DNA from: Anastatus disparis
Taxonomy: Eukaryota > Arthropoda > Insecta > Hymenoptera > Eupelmidae
Direction of reading: 5' to 3'
DNA: 64,000 nt
Assembly (NCBI GenBank): GCA_017163975.1
Contig: JAFFSR010000220.1
Coordinates: 13,906,001 to 13,970,000, forward strand
Within the stretch, counting starts at the first letter, position 1. Each line of letters starts with the position of its first letter. The notes under the pieces were generated by a model. The model searched no databases. It saw only the letters and a list, made by a program, of their open reading frames with translations, and had not been told where the DNA came from. Made by a program: the position numbers and the translations under genes. Below, in pieces: positions 52,349 to 60,835 of the stretch.

Positions 52349-53756
52349 CTGTCAATAAGCTCATTGGCATCACTAATGAGCTTATTGGCCGGACAGCAGA
52401 ACAGGATGACTCTCCTCTCATAACCGCCTGCCTTGACAGATTTCCCGATAGCTAAGATATTGATGCTTTCTGCTCTCTTCGAGCTAGGGCCATGATTGCA
52501 GATGTTCTAGCGTGGGACAGAGGCTCGCACAAAACAACTCAGTGCAGCTCAATGGATTTCCTTATATTTGGGACAAGTCGCCGGTATGCAATATACAAAT
52601 GACCATGTTCAACCTGTCGCGGTAAGCAATTTCAGAAACTCAGTTGTACGTATTTTGCGTCAGAATACACCTGCGGCAAATACCGTAAATGCTGCTGGAG
52701 CATTCATACTAAGAAAATGCTCTCGCGCACAATCAGGAGCTATGGTTGAGGGAAGAGCGGTCATTCCTAACTGGAATGTTGATTATGCATGCATTATGCG
52801 AAAATATATTTTGTTTAATAATATAGGGCAATCTATCAGCAACGAGTATATGACAAACGTTTCAGCTGCTTGAGCACTGTCACTCAACCTTAACCACAAT
52901 GACTACGTTGAGATAGATAATGATGCCTTACAACCCGAGATAGATAAAAAAGCCTTTAATATATCATGGGCTGAATCCGATGATCACCACATCGTATGGT
53001 TTTACCAGATGTTGGGTGCAAAAAGAATGATGGAAGCATCTAGTGTATGCTTCGCTTCGATATGTGCATTTATAATGGCACTAGGTGAGGATAATTATAC
53101 CGTCAACTCGATGACACGTAGAGTTGACTTGTTCAACAATCTATCTACACGTTTTGATATTAAAAGATATTAATCGAAACGTATATTGATAGCTTACTGT
53201 AGAATGTATCCTGTTAATGATCCCGATTTCAATACCTTGTATGAGCGTTTAGTCTTAACCTACATGTCTACGTATTTAGAAGATGTAGAACCTTTGAAGT
53301 GAATGATCGAGCAATCAGCAATTAGTAAGGTGATTCTTAATATCAACATAGCTGATGTATGCATGAAATTCCATCATTTTGATACTGAAATGATTATGAA
53401 TTCAGGTGTACCCAAAGGAGATTTTGTCTCAGAACTGTGATTATTTTTGGAATTAATGAATCAGCCATTTATAACCCTACACCATCTACCAGTGACAGCA
53501 GTAGAGTATGCCAATATAGGATATATATGCTTCTTAAATATCAAAAGAATTAATGGATCAAAACATGCAGAGGTATGCGGGAAAATCTCTTAATAACTGC
53601 GTACTGAGTAAGGATCAAATGGAGAACATTGCGCGTACGATTGATAGTTTATCAACCGAGATGGAGAGTGCTGATACTGATTTTGCTACACTATGTAACG
53701 CTATAAGCGCATGGGTGAAGGGAAGATCGTTTAGAAAGGACCTGATTATTATTTAG
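52349..53756 (+). pseudogene. Virus-like unit 1: decayed nucleoprotein-like gene of a negative-strand RNA virus (tentative)
   Basis: This is the most complete of three tandem copies. Translated pieces in shifting frames include GRTAEQDDSPL, NSVVRILRQNTPAANT, SWAESDDHHIVWFYQMLG, ALGEDNYTVNSMTRR and AISKVILNINIADVCMKF. The spacing and the helical, M/R-rich central block recall nucleoproteins of Mononegavirales-type insect viruses; I could not place it in a family. It is broken by several in-frame stops (for example after 52450, 52871 and 53171) and by frame changes. The last part keeps an open frame of 67 codons at 53553-53756. No retrotransposon hallmarks are seen in the unit. A different viral or host origin is possible. 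Confidence 0.42.
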
Positions 53757-54359
53757 TAGGATTTGATATTCGAGTCTAAGCCGACCAATTGGAGCCGTTG
53801 GTGAGGACTATTGGCATCACCAATGAGCTTATTGGCCGGACAGCAGAACAGGATGACTCTCCTCTCATAACCGCCTGCCTTGACAGATCTCCCGATAACT
53901 AAGATATTGATGCTTTCTGCTCTCTTCGAGCTAGGGCCATTATTGCAGATTTTCTTGCATGGGACAGAGGCTCGCACAAGACCACTCAGTGCAGCTCAAC
54001 GGATTCCCTTACATTTGGGACAAGTCGCCGGTATGCAATATACAAACTGTCGCGGTTAGCAATTTCAGAAACTCAGTTGTACGTATTTTGCGTCAGAATA
54101 CACCTGCGGCAAATACCGTAAATGCTGCTGGAGCATTCATACTAAGAAAATGCTCTCGCGCACAACCAGGAGCTATGGTTGAGGGAAGAGCGGTCATTCC
54201 TAACTGGAATGTTGATGCATGCATTATGCAAAAATATATTTTCTTTAATAATATAGGACAATCTATCAGCAACGAGTATATGACAAACGTTTCAGCTGCT
54301 TGAGCACTGTCACTCAACCTTAACCACAATGACTACGTTGAGATAGATAATGATGCCTT
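53757..54359 (+). pseudogene. Virus-like unit 2, 5' part (interrupted)
   Basis: A close tandem copy of 52349-52929, starting from a linker at 53757 that reads into the same GGCATCACCAATGAGCTTAT segment. It keeps a 114-codon open frame at 53959-54303 thanks to small indels relative to unit 1, but unit 1's stop near its end (54301) is shared. It ends at TGATGCCTT (54359), where the CRESS-virus-like insert begins. Its 3' part continues at about 56509-57056. Confidence 0.55.
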
Positions 54360-54625
54360 TTGTATACTTTCCGGACGTTGGTAAATTTTTTATGAATTCG
54401 TTTTTACCACCTTTTCATCGTGTTATTGTTTTTGAGGAATTTGACATAAAATTTCATGCTGTATCGATGCTTAAACGTTTATGCGAGGGTTCATTATATG
54501 CATACCCGTGTAAAGGAAAAGATTCTAAAGTTTTTAAATTTGACGGACCAATAGTTTTTATTTCAAATCATGATGACATTGATGATTATGCCTTACGCAA
54601 TCGTATAATTTTTATTAGTGTATAG
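54350..54625 (+). pseudogene. C-terminal fragment of a CRESS-DNA-virus-like Rep (SF3 helicase)
   Basis: The fragment holds a Walker B-like stretch HRVIVFEEFD, a KRLCEGSLYAYPCKGK block, and a motif C-like stretch GPIVFISNHDD followed by an arginine (ALRNRIIF). These occur in the order and spacing of the superfamily 3 helicase of Rep proteins in small circular ssDNA viruses. The first codons before FVYFPD come from the flanking unit, so the true insert starts at about 54360. The P-loop (Walker A) and everything before it are missing here; the N-terminal part of Rep is at the other end of the insert. It cannot act as a replicase. A parvovirus-type helicase was considered, but the neighbours fit CRESS viruses better. 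Confidence 0.72.
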
Positions 54626-54633
54626 GAGCCATT

Positions 54634-55515
54634 TTGGGCGGCGCCGCAGACGCGTTAAAGAAGAGAGTCCCCCGCCGGGTGAAGACACGGTCGATCCGAC
54701 GGAGGTCGAAGAGATCGTCATATCGTCGTCGCAAGAATCGGAAACACACTAAGTTGGCTATTATACGCCCAATTCGATCACCCATGGTTATGGTTACTAT
54801 TCCGTATCACGATTTATTTACGTCCGAGTTTGATTTGGCGCAGAATTGGACTTCTTATACTACTGTACTTGATTCTTTTGAATATTTTAATAAAGATTTC
54901 TGGAAATATGGTCCTGTTGTTACTGCAGTAAATAGTTATACTTTTATGCGTATTCAGTCTGTTTTATGTGTACTTGATAATTTTTCATGTTATACTGAAA
55001 TGTGGCCCGTTATTCCTAATAGTTCTGTACCTAACGGTTATAAAATTGATGATAGCGGAGTTTTAGCTCATGATGCGAATGTTGTTAATATGGAGAATCC
55101 ATTGTCACCGAAATATTTACATTATGCTTTTATATGTAGATCTACTGGTGTTGTGTGGGATTATACTCACGTTCAAACTATGAAATCTAAAAAATTAAAT
55201 TCACGTACAAAATTACATACTTACCATAATCCAAAAATGCCTCGCGCTCTTAAAATTACTGCTGAAGTTGCTAAAAAAAATCTTGATGATCTCATTCGCG
55301 ATGATTCATCTGTTTCAGTAAATACTTGCTATAATAGATTACATTTTTGTCCTAATATTCCAAATGAAATACCAGCGCCTGTTGAGAAAAAAGGTGCCAC
55401 GCCTAAGTACTGTTTTCGTGTTGTGTTAAATAGGCGTATTCGTGCTTTTTGTAGAATTATCTTTTCCGGTTATGATTGTACATCGATGCAGCATTGGCGA
55501 CCAACAGAACACTAA
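54634..55515 (+). CDS. Capsid-like protein of the endogenous CRESS element (intact)
   Basis: An uninterrupted 293-codon frame directly after the Rep C-terminal fragment. The first 45 residues are strongly basic (RRVKTRSIRRRSKRSSYRRR and more), an Arg-rich DNA-binding/nuclear-localising arm typical of capsid proteins of small circular DNA viruses. The rest is rich in Tyr, Phe and beta-prone segments, consistent with a jelly-roll. There is no ATG at the start: the listed start is a TTG, the frame is open back to about 54619, and the first in-frame ATG is residue 51, after the basic arm. A splice acceptor-like TTTATTAG lies at 54611-54618. GC content is highest in the basic arm. The Cap assignment rests on position, size and basic arm; I could not recognise the closest virus group. 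Confidence 0.65.
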   Translation: MGGAADALKKRVPRRVKTRSIRRRSKRSSYRRRKNRKHTKLAIIRPIRSPMVMVTIPYHDLFTSEFDLAQNWTSYTTVLDSFEYFNKDFWKYGPVVTAVNSYTFMRIQSVLCVLDNFSCYTEMWPVIPNSSVPNGYKIDDSGVLAHDANVVNMENPLSPKYLHYAFICRSTGVVWDYTHVQTMKSKKLNSRTKLHTYHNPKMPRALKITAEVAKKNLDDLIRDDSSVSVNTCYNRLHFCPNIPNEIPAPVEKKGATPKYCFRVVLNRRIRAFCRIIFSGYDCTSMQHWRPTEH

Positions 55516-55528
55516 TATGTAATATTAT

Positions 55529-56068
55529 ATGTATATTATAACAAAGAAAAAATTTACTTACAGGATGCATTTTTTATTGTCACCTGATGCACCACCAATC
55601 CTTAATGGGGGATACTTTCATACTTTTCTTATGAATGGAGGAAGAAGATTACCATCTTTTGCATTGTGTAAATTAGTATATGGGGGTTTATCACGTAACG
55701 ATCAATTGTTTATTGCTGCACATTTTTATTTAAATTCATTTCGTTGGTCTTTTATGTTAGATGTATTAAGAGAAGTTAATGTTAATCAATTAGATTTTAA
55801 TTTATTGGTTCAGTTATATTATTATTGGGATAATATAGAAAACGGTTATTATAGACGTTCGAGGGCATTTGCTTTTAATTTGCGTTATAATAATATTACT
55901 GATTTGTATGGGCAGAGTCGTTCTCACGATTCTTATAATCCTCGAACTTATCCGGTTGATAACCATTGTGAACGGTATAGTCATTTGCCTTATCCCAATA
56001 GAAATATTGTCATACATACTCCTCCTACTTACGATGAGTTGGTCGAAGTGGCCTTCACTCCGTGGTGA
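55529..56068 (+). CDS. Third ORF of the CRESS element, unknown function, PPTY motif
   Basis: A 179-codon intact frame 13 bp after the capsid-like ORF. A second ATG at codon 13 (55565) precedes the more protein-like part (HFLLSPDAPPILNGGYFHTF) and may be the real start. The protein is rich in Tyr, Asn, Arg and Phe, with an amphipathic middle part. It ends with PPTYDELVEV, in which PPTY (residues 165-168) fits the PPxY motif used by many viral and cellular proteins to recruit WW-domain ubiquitin ligases. I recognise no homologue. That it is intact together with the capsid-like ORF suggests recent insertion or retention by selection. Confidence 0.55.
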   Translation: MYIITKKKFTYRMHFLLSPDAPPILNGGYFHTFLMNGGRRLPSFALCKLVYGGLSRNDQLFIAAHFYLNSFRWSFMLDVLREVNVNQLDFNLLVQLYYYWDNIENGYYRRSRAFAFNLRYNNITDLYGQSRSHDSYNPRTYPVDNHCERYSHLPYPNRNIVIHTPPTYDELVEVAFTPW

Positions 56069-56147
56069 AGTTGAAAGTTCTTGTGGGCGTAGCTTCGATG
56101 ACTCATCGTTGCGCGCGAGCATACGCGGCGGTCTAGAACATCTTACC

Positions 56148-56168
56148 ACCGCGTCCGCTGTAAGCGGT
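56148..56168. other. Candidate stem-loop in the CRESS intergenic region
   Basis: ACCGC (56148-56152) can pair with GCGGT (56164-56168) around an 11-nt loop; a smaller alternative is CCGC/GCGG at 56155-56167. CRESS origins are stem-loops in the intergenic region upstream of rep or cap, but the loop has no canonical TAxTATTAC-type nonanucleotide, so the origin call is weak. Confidence 0.25.
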
Positions 56169-56218
56169 TATATTGCCCCTCCCCCTTCGCGCGCTTCCAG
56201 TCCGTCCGGCCTTTCGTG

Positions 56219-56254
56219 TATAAATAGTCGTGAGCCTTTGTCAGACCAGTCAGT
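56219..56254 (+). promoter_or_regulatory. TATA box and arthropod initiator upstream of the Rep 5' part
   Basis: TATAAATA at 56219-56226 is followed by TCAGT at 56250-56254, an arthropod-type initiator. The spacing of about 33 bp places the start at A56252, only 8 nt before an ATG at 56260. The layout fits the promoter that drove rep in the viral genome, and short leaders are common in small DNA viruses of arthropods. Confidence 0.6.
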
Positions 56255-56259
56255 CCGTC

Positions 56260-56510
56260 ATGGATCTCGGTCCAATTAGACCGCGCAAGAACTCGTTACC
56301 ACCACGACCGGATTTCCAGTCAAAGTACCTAAGCGAAAGCGAATGAGACCAGGAAAGCAATTTTTCATCACAATCGGGCTCAGCGGAGTGTATTATTGTG
56401 TGCGCAGAGATTTTATTGATTTGTTCGAAGGTCTTGTCGCGTATTGTTCGGCTCTTGAAAGAAGCAACAAGTCAGGAATAGTAAGTAACCATCTTCAAGT
56501 TTTTCTTGAT
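56260..56510 (+). pseudogene. N-terminal fragment of the CRESS-like Rep (HUH endonuclease)
   Basis: From 56343 the frame contains PGKQFFITIG, which fits Rep motif I, and later SNHLQVFLD, which fits motif II (HLQ). The last residues of the open frame, after FLDH, are encoded by the flanking repeat, not by the virus. Immediately upstream the same frame is open and basic (PKRKRMRP) back to 56280. The ATG nearest the promoter (56260) lies in another frame and stops at 56345, overlapping the ATG at 56343. This points to a frame disruption or an upstream short ORF. Motif III and the whole helicase P-loop are absent at this end, so the fragment is inactive as a replicase. Confidence 0.65.
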
Positions 56511-57056
56511 CATGGGCTGAATCTGACTCAATAACTTGTATAAGCGTCTACTCTTAACCTGCACGTCTACGTATTTAGAAGATGTAGAACCTTTGAAGTG
56601 AATGATCGAGCAATCAGCAATTAGTAAGGTGATTCTTAATATCAACATAGCTGATGTATGCATGAAATTCCATCACTTTGATACTGAAATGATTATGAAT
56701 TCAGGTGTACCCGAAGGAGATTTTGTCTCAGAACTTTGATTATTCTTGGAATTAATGCATCAGCCATTTATAACCCTACACCATCTACCAGTGACAGCAG
56801 TAGAGTATGCCAATATAGGATATATATGCTTCTTAAATATCAAAAGAATTAATGGATCAAAACATGCAGAGGTATGCGGGAAAATCTCTAAATAACTGTG
56901 TACTGAGTAAAGATCAAATGGAGAACATTGCGCGTACGATTGATAGTTTATCAACCGAGATGGAGAGTGCTGATACTGATTTTGCTACACTTTGTAACGC
57001 TATAAGCGCATGGGTGAAGGGAAGATCGTTTAGAAAGGACCTGATTATTATTTAGT
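56511..57056 (+). pseudogene. Virus-like unit 2, 3' part
   Basis: Resumes the repeated unit after the insert. A few bases match unit 1 at 52963-52977, then about 250 bp of unit 1 (52978-53227) are missing, then it follows 53228-53756 closely. It contains the 67-codon frame 56852-57055, whose protein is identical to that at 53553-53756 in unit 1 although the DNA differs at several positions. Confidence 0.55.
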
Positions 57057-57521
57057 AGGATTTGATATTCGAGTCTTAGCCGACCAAGTGGAGCCGTTGG
57101 TGAGGACTATTGGCATCACCAATGAGCTTATTTGCCGGACAGCAGAACAGGATGACTCTCCTCTCATAACCGCCTGCCTTGACAGATCTCCCGATAACTA
57201 AGATATTGATGCATTCTGCTCTCTTTGAGCTGGGGCCATGATTTCAGATGTTCTTGCATGGGACAGAGACTCGCACAAGACCACTCAGTGCAGCTCAACG
57301 GATTCCCTTACATTTGGGACAAGTCGCCGGTATGCAATATACAAACTGTCGCGGTTAGCAATTTCAGAAACTCAGTTGTACGTATTTTGCGTCAGAATAC
57401 ACCTGCGGCAAATACCGTAAACGCTGCTGGAGCATTCATACTAAGAAAATGCTCTCGCGCACAACCATGAGCTATGGTTGAGGGAAGAGCGGTCATTCCT
57501 AACTGGAATGTTGATGATGCA
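57057..57521 (+). pseudogene. Virus-like unit 3, truncated 5' part
   Basis: A third tandem copy, joined to unit 2 by the same linker as between units 1 and 2. It follows units 1 and 2 up to GGAATGTTGATGATGCAT and then passes into unrelated sequence at about 57521. It contains an ATG-proximal stop absent from unit 2 (CATGAG instead of CAGGAG at about 57467), so its longest frame is shorter. Confidence 0.55.
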
Positions 57522-58080
57522 TTTTTTTGTGTACAGAGTAGTGCGAGTGATATTAAGATTATTTCTTTCAAGATTTATTTAAGTGCGAGTTATAAGTGTT
57601 GGGTTGCGCGACTGCACAGTAAGGAAATTGTGCGCCGTGTAATTAAAGCCTCAAATAATTATTATTTATGCTCTTTAAATCTAATAAGTGATTAAACTAA
57701 TTACACGTGTAAAGAAATAAATTTTTTCTGTATTCTGTGCATGTGCACGGCCCAAGTGGGATAAATTAATTAAAGCGGTGATTCTTTCTCTTTATTATAT
57801 TGTGAGTGAAATTTCCCTTTCAAGTTGAAAATATAAGAAGTCTGAAATTAAAGTTTAAGTAGAGAGTCAAGTGGTTATTCATTTCTCTTTTTCAGGGCAA
57901 GAACTATATTTAACTAAAATTTAATTAAATTATTCTTTTTTTTTACTAAGAGTAAAGTTTATTTAAAGTTTTCTATATATATTTAATCTTTCCTTTTTTT
58001 ATTTCAAAGTTAACTTGCTGTTCATATATTAAAAGTTCATATTTTAACTTCTCACTTTTTTATACAATTGAATCACAAAT
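57522..58080. other. Flank of the virus-derived cluster
   Basis: No gene recognised. The sequence is AT-rich with moderate GC at 57700-57770. A weak open frame running on from unit 3 (to 57695) is a chance read-through. Confidence 0.35.
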
Positions 58081-58289
58081 TATACTAAAATTTTCTGGAC
58101 CATCCTGATCGGTAGAACCAGCCTGCAACCCGAAGCAGGTCAGCAAGTATTGACCCCCTCTGCAGTTGCTTTACCCAGCTAGCTGAGTAGGATTCACTGG
58201 CGCTCAGCTTAAATAACTATAAATTTTGTGAACCCAGGTACGAGGAATTTGCCACGTAACATCCCTCCTCCCTTCTTTACCATACATCC

Positions 58290-58633
58290 CTAAGTTTATT
58301 CGGGAAATAGAGGAACAAGCCGCTCCTCTCGTTGAATAAATTCATACAGCTAAGAAACTGCTACTCCAAAAGGAGCAAAAAAGCAAACCAGCAGAAATCG
58401 GAACCCCAACATTGCCAAAACCGAGAATTAAAAGCATAGTAAATATTGGTAAACGAACGCTTGGACGGGATAAGAATCGATCAACACAATCATCACCACC
58501 ACGGGGTAAAAGAAAAAGATCATCCAGTCCATTAGGGGCAATTTATTTAATTGACAAGGGCTTATCGAGGACGCCTGGAGTCCCTAGTTGCTTGAAAAAA
58601 GGCGTGTGCAAGAAACCTCGTAAAAGACAATAA
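58290..58633 (+). pseudogene. Decayed basic-protein ORF of unknown origin
   Basis: One frame is open from about 58290 to the TAA at 58631-58633 apart from a single stop near 58337. The part from the first ATG-like codon at 58412 to the end is 73 codons. It is Lys/Arg/Ser/Pro-rich, with PPRGKRKRSSSP in the middle and KKPRKRQ at its C-terminus. This could be a nucleic-acid-binding tail of a viral or transposon protein. The sequence upstream (58090-58280) has a similar, GC-richer composition and may belong to the same element. I do not recognise it. Confidence 0.35.
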
Positions 58634-58639
58634 AAAAAA

Positions 58640-60697
58640 TTATTTTGATGTGATAAAATGAAAACATTTTTTGTTTCAATCGCCATTTTTTTCAATTTTT
58701 TCTTAAAAATAAAAAATAAATATAATTTTTTTTTGTTGCATAATTATTTTATAAAAAAAAAGAGAAGAGTTTTTTTTCGGAGAGTAAGGGTGGAATCAAT
58801 TTTTTTAAGGGAAAGTTGGTACACACTTCACGTTCTAACCTACAATATAAAAATAAAATCAATTATTTCTAGATTTTTAAAACAAGATATTTTAATATGC
58901 ATATTAAATTTTTTTTCTAAATTTTCAAAATAAAATTTTCCTTATATAAAATTGTTTCAACTTTTTTTAATAAATGATTGTTTAGTTAAGGTTGATTACT
59001 ATCAGTTCTGAATTAATATTTTTCTTATTCCAGCGCATTATATCACGCTTGTCCTGTCCTTTACCTTATTTCTTAAAAATTTCCGTTTTATGTATATAAG
59101 GCATATTGTTGAATTAATTTGAAATTTAGGTCGAACTTATAAACCCTACAACTGAAAGGCAAGGTTTATGAAATATGGAGCGCTGAGAGGTGAGAAAAAT
59201 TCATCAGCTTCCGAAAATATTAAATTTCCGTTTTAGTTAATGTCTATAAGATTTCTAGCTGCAAGGCTAACTTAATAGATGCCTTGATTGTCGAAAGGTG
59301 AAAAAGGGATAGTGACGAGAAGGAAAAGTTTTTAATATATTTTCACGTAATATCGGAATATATTTTAGAAAGAACCAGACAGATTAATGTAGAAATAATT
59401 ACATTGCACTAGCTTTTAATTTTGTTTTAAATACAATATAAAGCATTTTCAGATACATATAAACGAAAAATAACGGACAAGACAAGTTTTATATTCAGAC
59501 AGATTTATAAAAAAAATTACCAAATTTGGGAGTATATTACAATACCTTACCCCAAAGCTATAAATATGATACATTCGGTCTCAACAAAATTTAAATCTCA
59601 CAAAAACTAATATTTTCAAAAATTTTGGGTCTTTGATCTTTATTTAAACAATTTTTGGGATTCTAATTTTTAAAGTAATTGCAAAATTCGATGTGTTGCA
59701 TCATTAAATACACTCATTTGTTTATATGGCTACCTACTACAATTACAGCATGTATTTTATCTAATTTTACTAGATTAAATATGTTTTCACCGCACTTTTA
59801 GAGTAGTGTGTAAGGTATAGTATAACAATATTTTAAATGTCATTAGCTATAATATCAAGGTTTGAATCCTGAAAAAAATATATATAACTAATTATTGTAA
59901 TTTCAAATTGAATATAAAAATGTTGATCCTATTTAGAATAATTATTTTTTATTAATATATCTATTTACTGAGCTATACTGCCTATCTATTAAAGTGGTTC
60001 TATTGGCAACTATAGAATCTTAAAACTTTCAGTAACCACTGCCAAAAAAATCCAGCTAAAAATGCAGCTGTGCTCAAAATCTTAAAAATAAATTCTTATT
60101 TACATCAAAATCTAATGGGATTTAAAAATTGTAATGTAATTTTGAAAATGAAAGTTTTCTAAAACATTATTTGCTTATAGGATAATCCATCAAATGTTTA
60201 AAAAAATTGAAATACAACGATAGTAGTTTTCAAAAACTACGTGCAATGTGTATTTGATTTGGTATTACGATCATTTATACACTGCATACTGCATAGCGTA
60301 TGAAATAAGGGTGATCGCACGTCGGTTAACGAAAATGTTATCAAAAACTGTTTTTTTTTCCAAAAATCTATTTTTTTTCAATAAAGTATTTTTTACATAA
60401 ATGTTTAGTATAGATTTTTATATTGTTTATTCATTATATTCCTAAAAGTTTTAATAATTCTATATGAAAGTGAGGTAAGAGTATCATTAAGATAAAAAAT
60501 TGTTACTCTATGTGAATGCAGTTTTAACAAATCTTTACATAATAATTCGCTAATTTTTTAAACTACAAGGCATTAGTTAAAGTAATAATGAATAATAATT
60601 TAGTTTTAGGAATTATTTTATAGAAAACTTATCTGAAGAAAATAGTTTTTGTTTAATATTTAAACGGTAATCATAATCATTCATCCAAAAATTCAGA
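58640..60697. other. Gene-free AT-rich stretch
   Basis: No gene, repeat or RNA recognised. Open frames here are low-complexity Lys/Phe/Asn-rich. Confidence 0.45.
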
Positions 60698-60835
60698 TAA
60701 GGCTCGAATTCATAGACCCAACTCAAGTAATGATTGTTTCTCAAACCTCATTCTGTCTTTGTCTCTCTCATGATAAGAAAAAGGGTAGATGATACAATCG
60801 TTACTTTAGTTATACGTTTATGAATTCGAATCTTA
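60698..60835. mobile_element. Small MITE-like inverted repeat, family member 2
   Basis: TAAGGCTCGAATTCATAGAC at the left is matched by an imperfect inverted copy ending at 60835 (TGAATTCGAATCTTA). The arms include GTAATGATTGTTTC against its reverse-complement form near 60791-60805. The left end closely matches that of 43759-43860. Confidence 0.55.

Larger units (their letters stand above)
54360..56510 (+). mobile_element. Endogenous CRESS-DNA-virus-like element, circularly permuted, about 2.15 kb
   Basis: The insert interrupts virus-like unit 2; comparison with unit 1 places the left junction at TGATGCCTT (54359) and the right one at ATCATGGGCTGAATC (56509). All ORFs are on the plus strand. 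The order is Rep C-terminal part, capsid-like ORF, third ORF, promoter/intergenic region, Rep N-terminal part. This is the order expected if a circular genome was opened inside rep. About 33 bp of the target were lost at the junction (unit 1 positions 52930-52962). The rep segment with motif III (catalytic tyrosine) and Walker A is absent from both ends. Confidence 0.75.

Noticed and set aside
54350..55515. Parvovirus/densovirus origin of the insert
   Set aside because: The Rep pieces carry a CRESS-like motif I/II pair and SF3 motifs split across a circular permutation, and the capsid-like ORF has an Arg-rich N-terminal arm. Parvovirus genomes are linear with hairpin ends, which are not seen.
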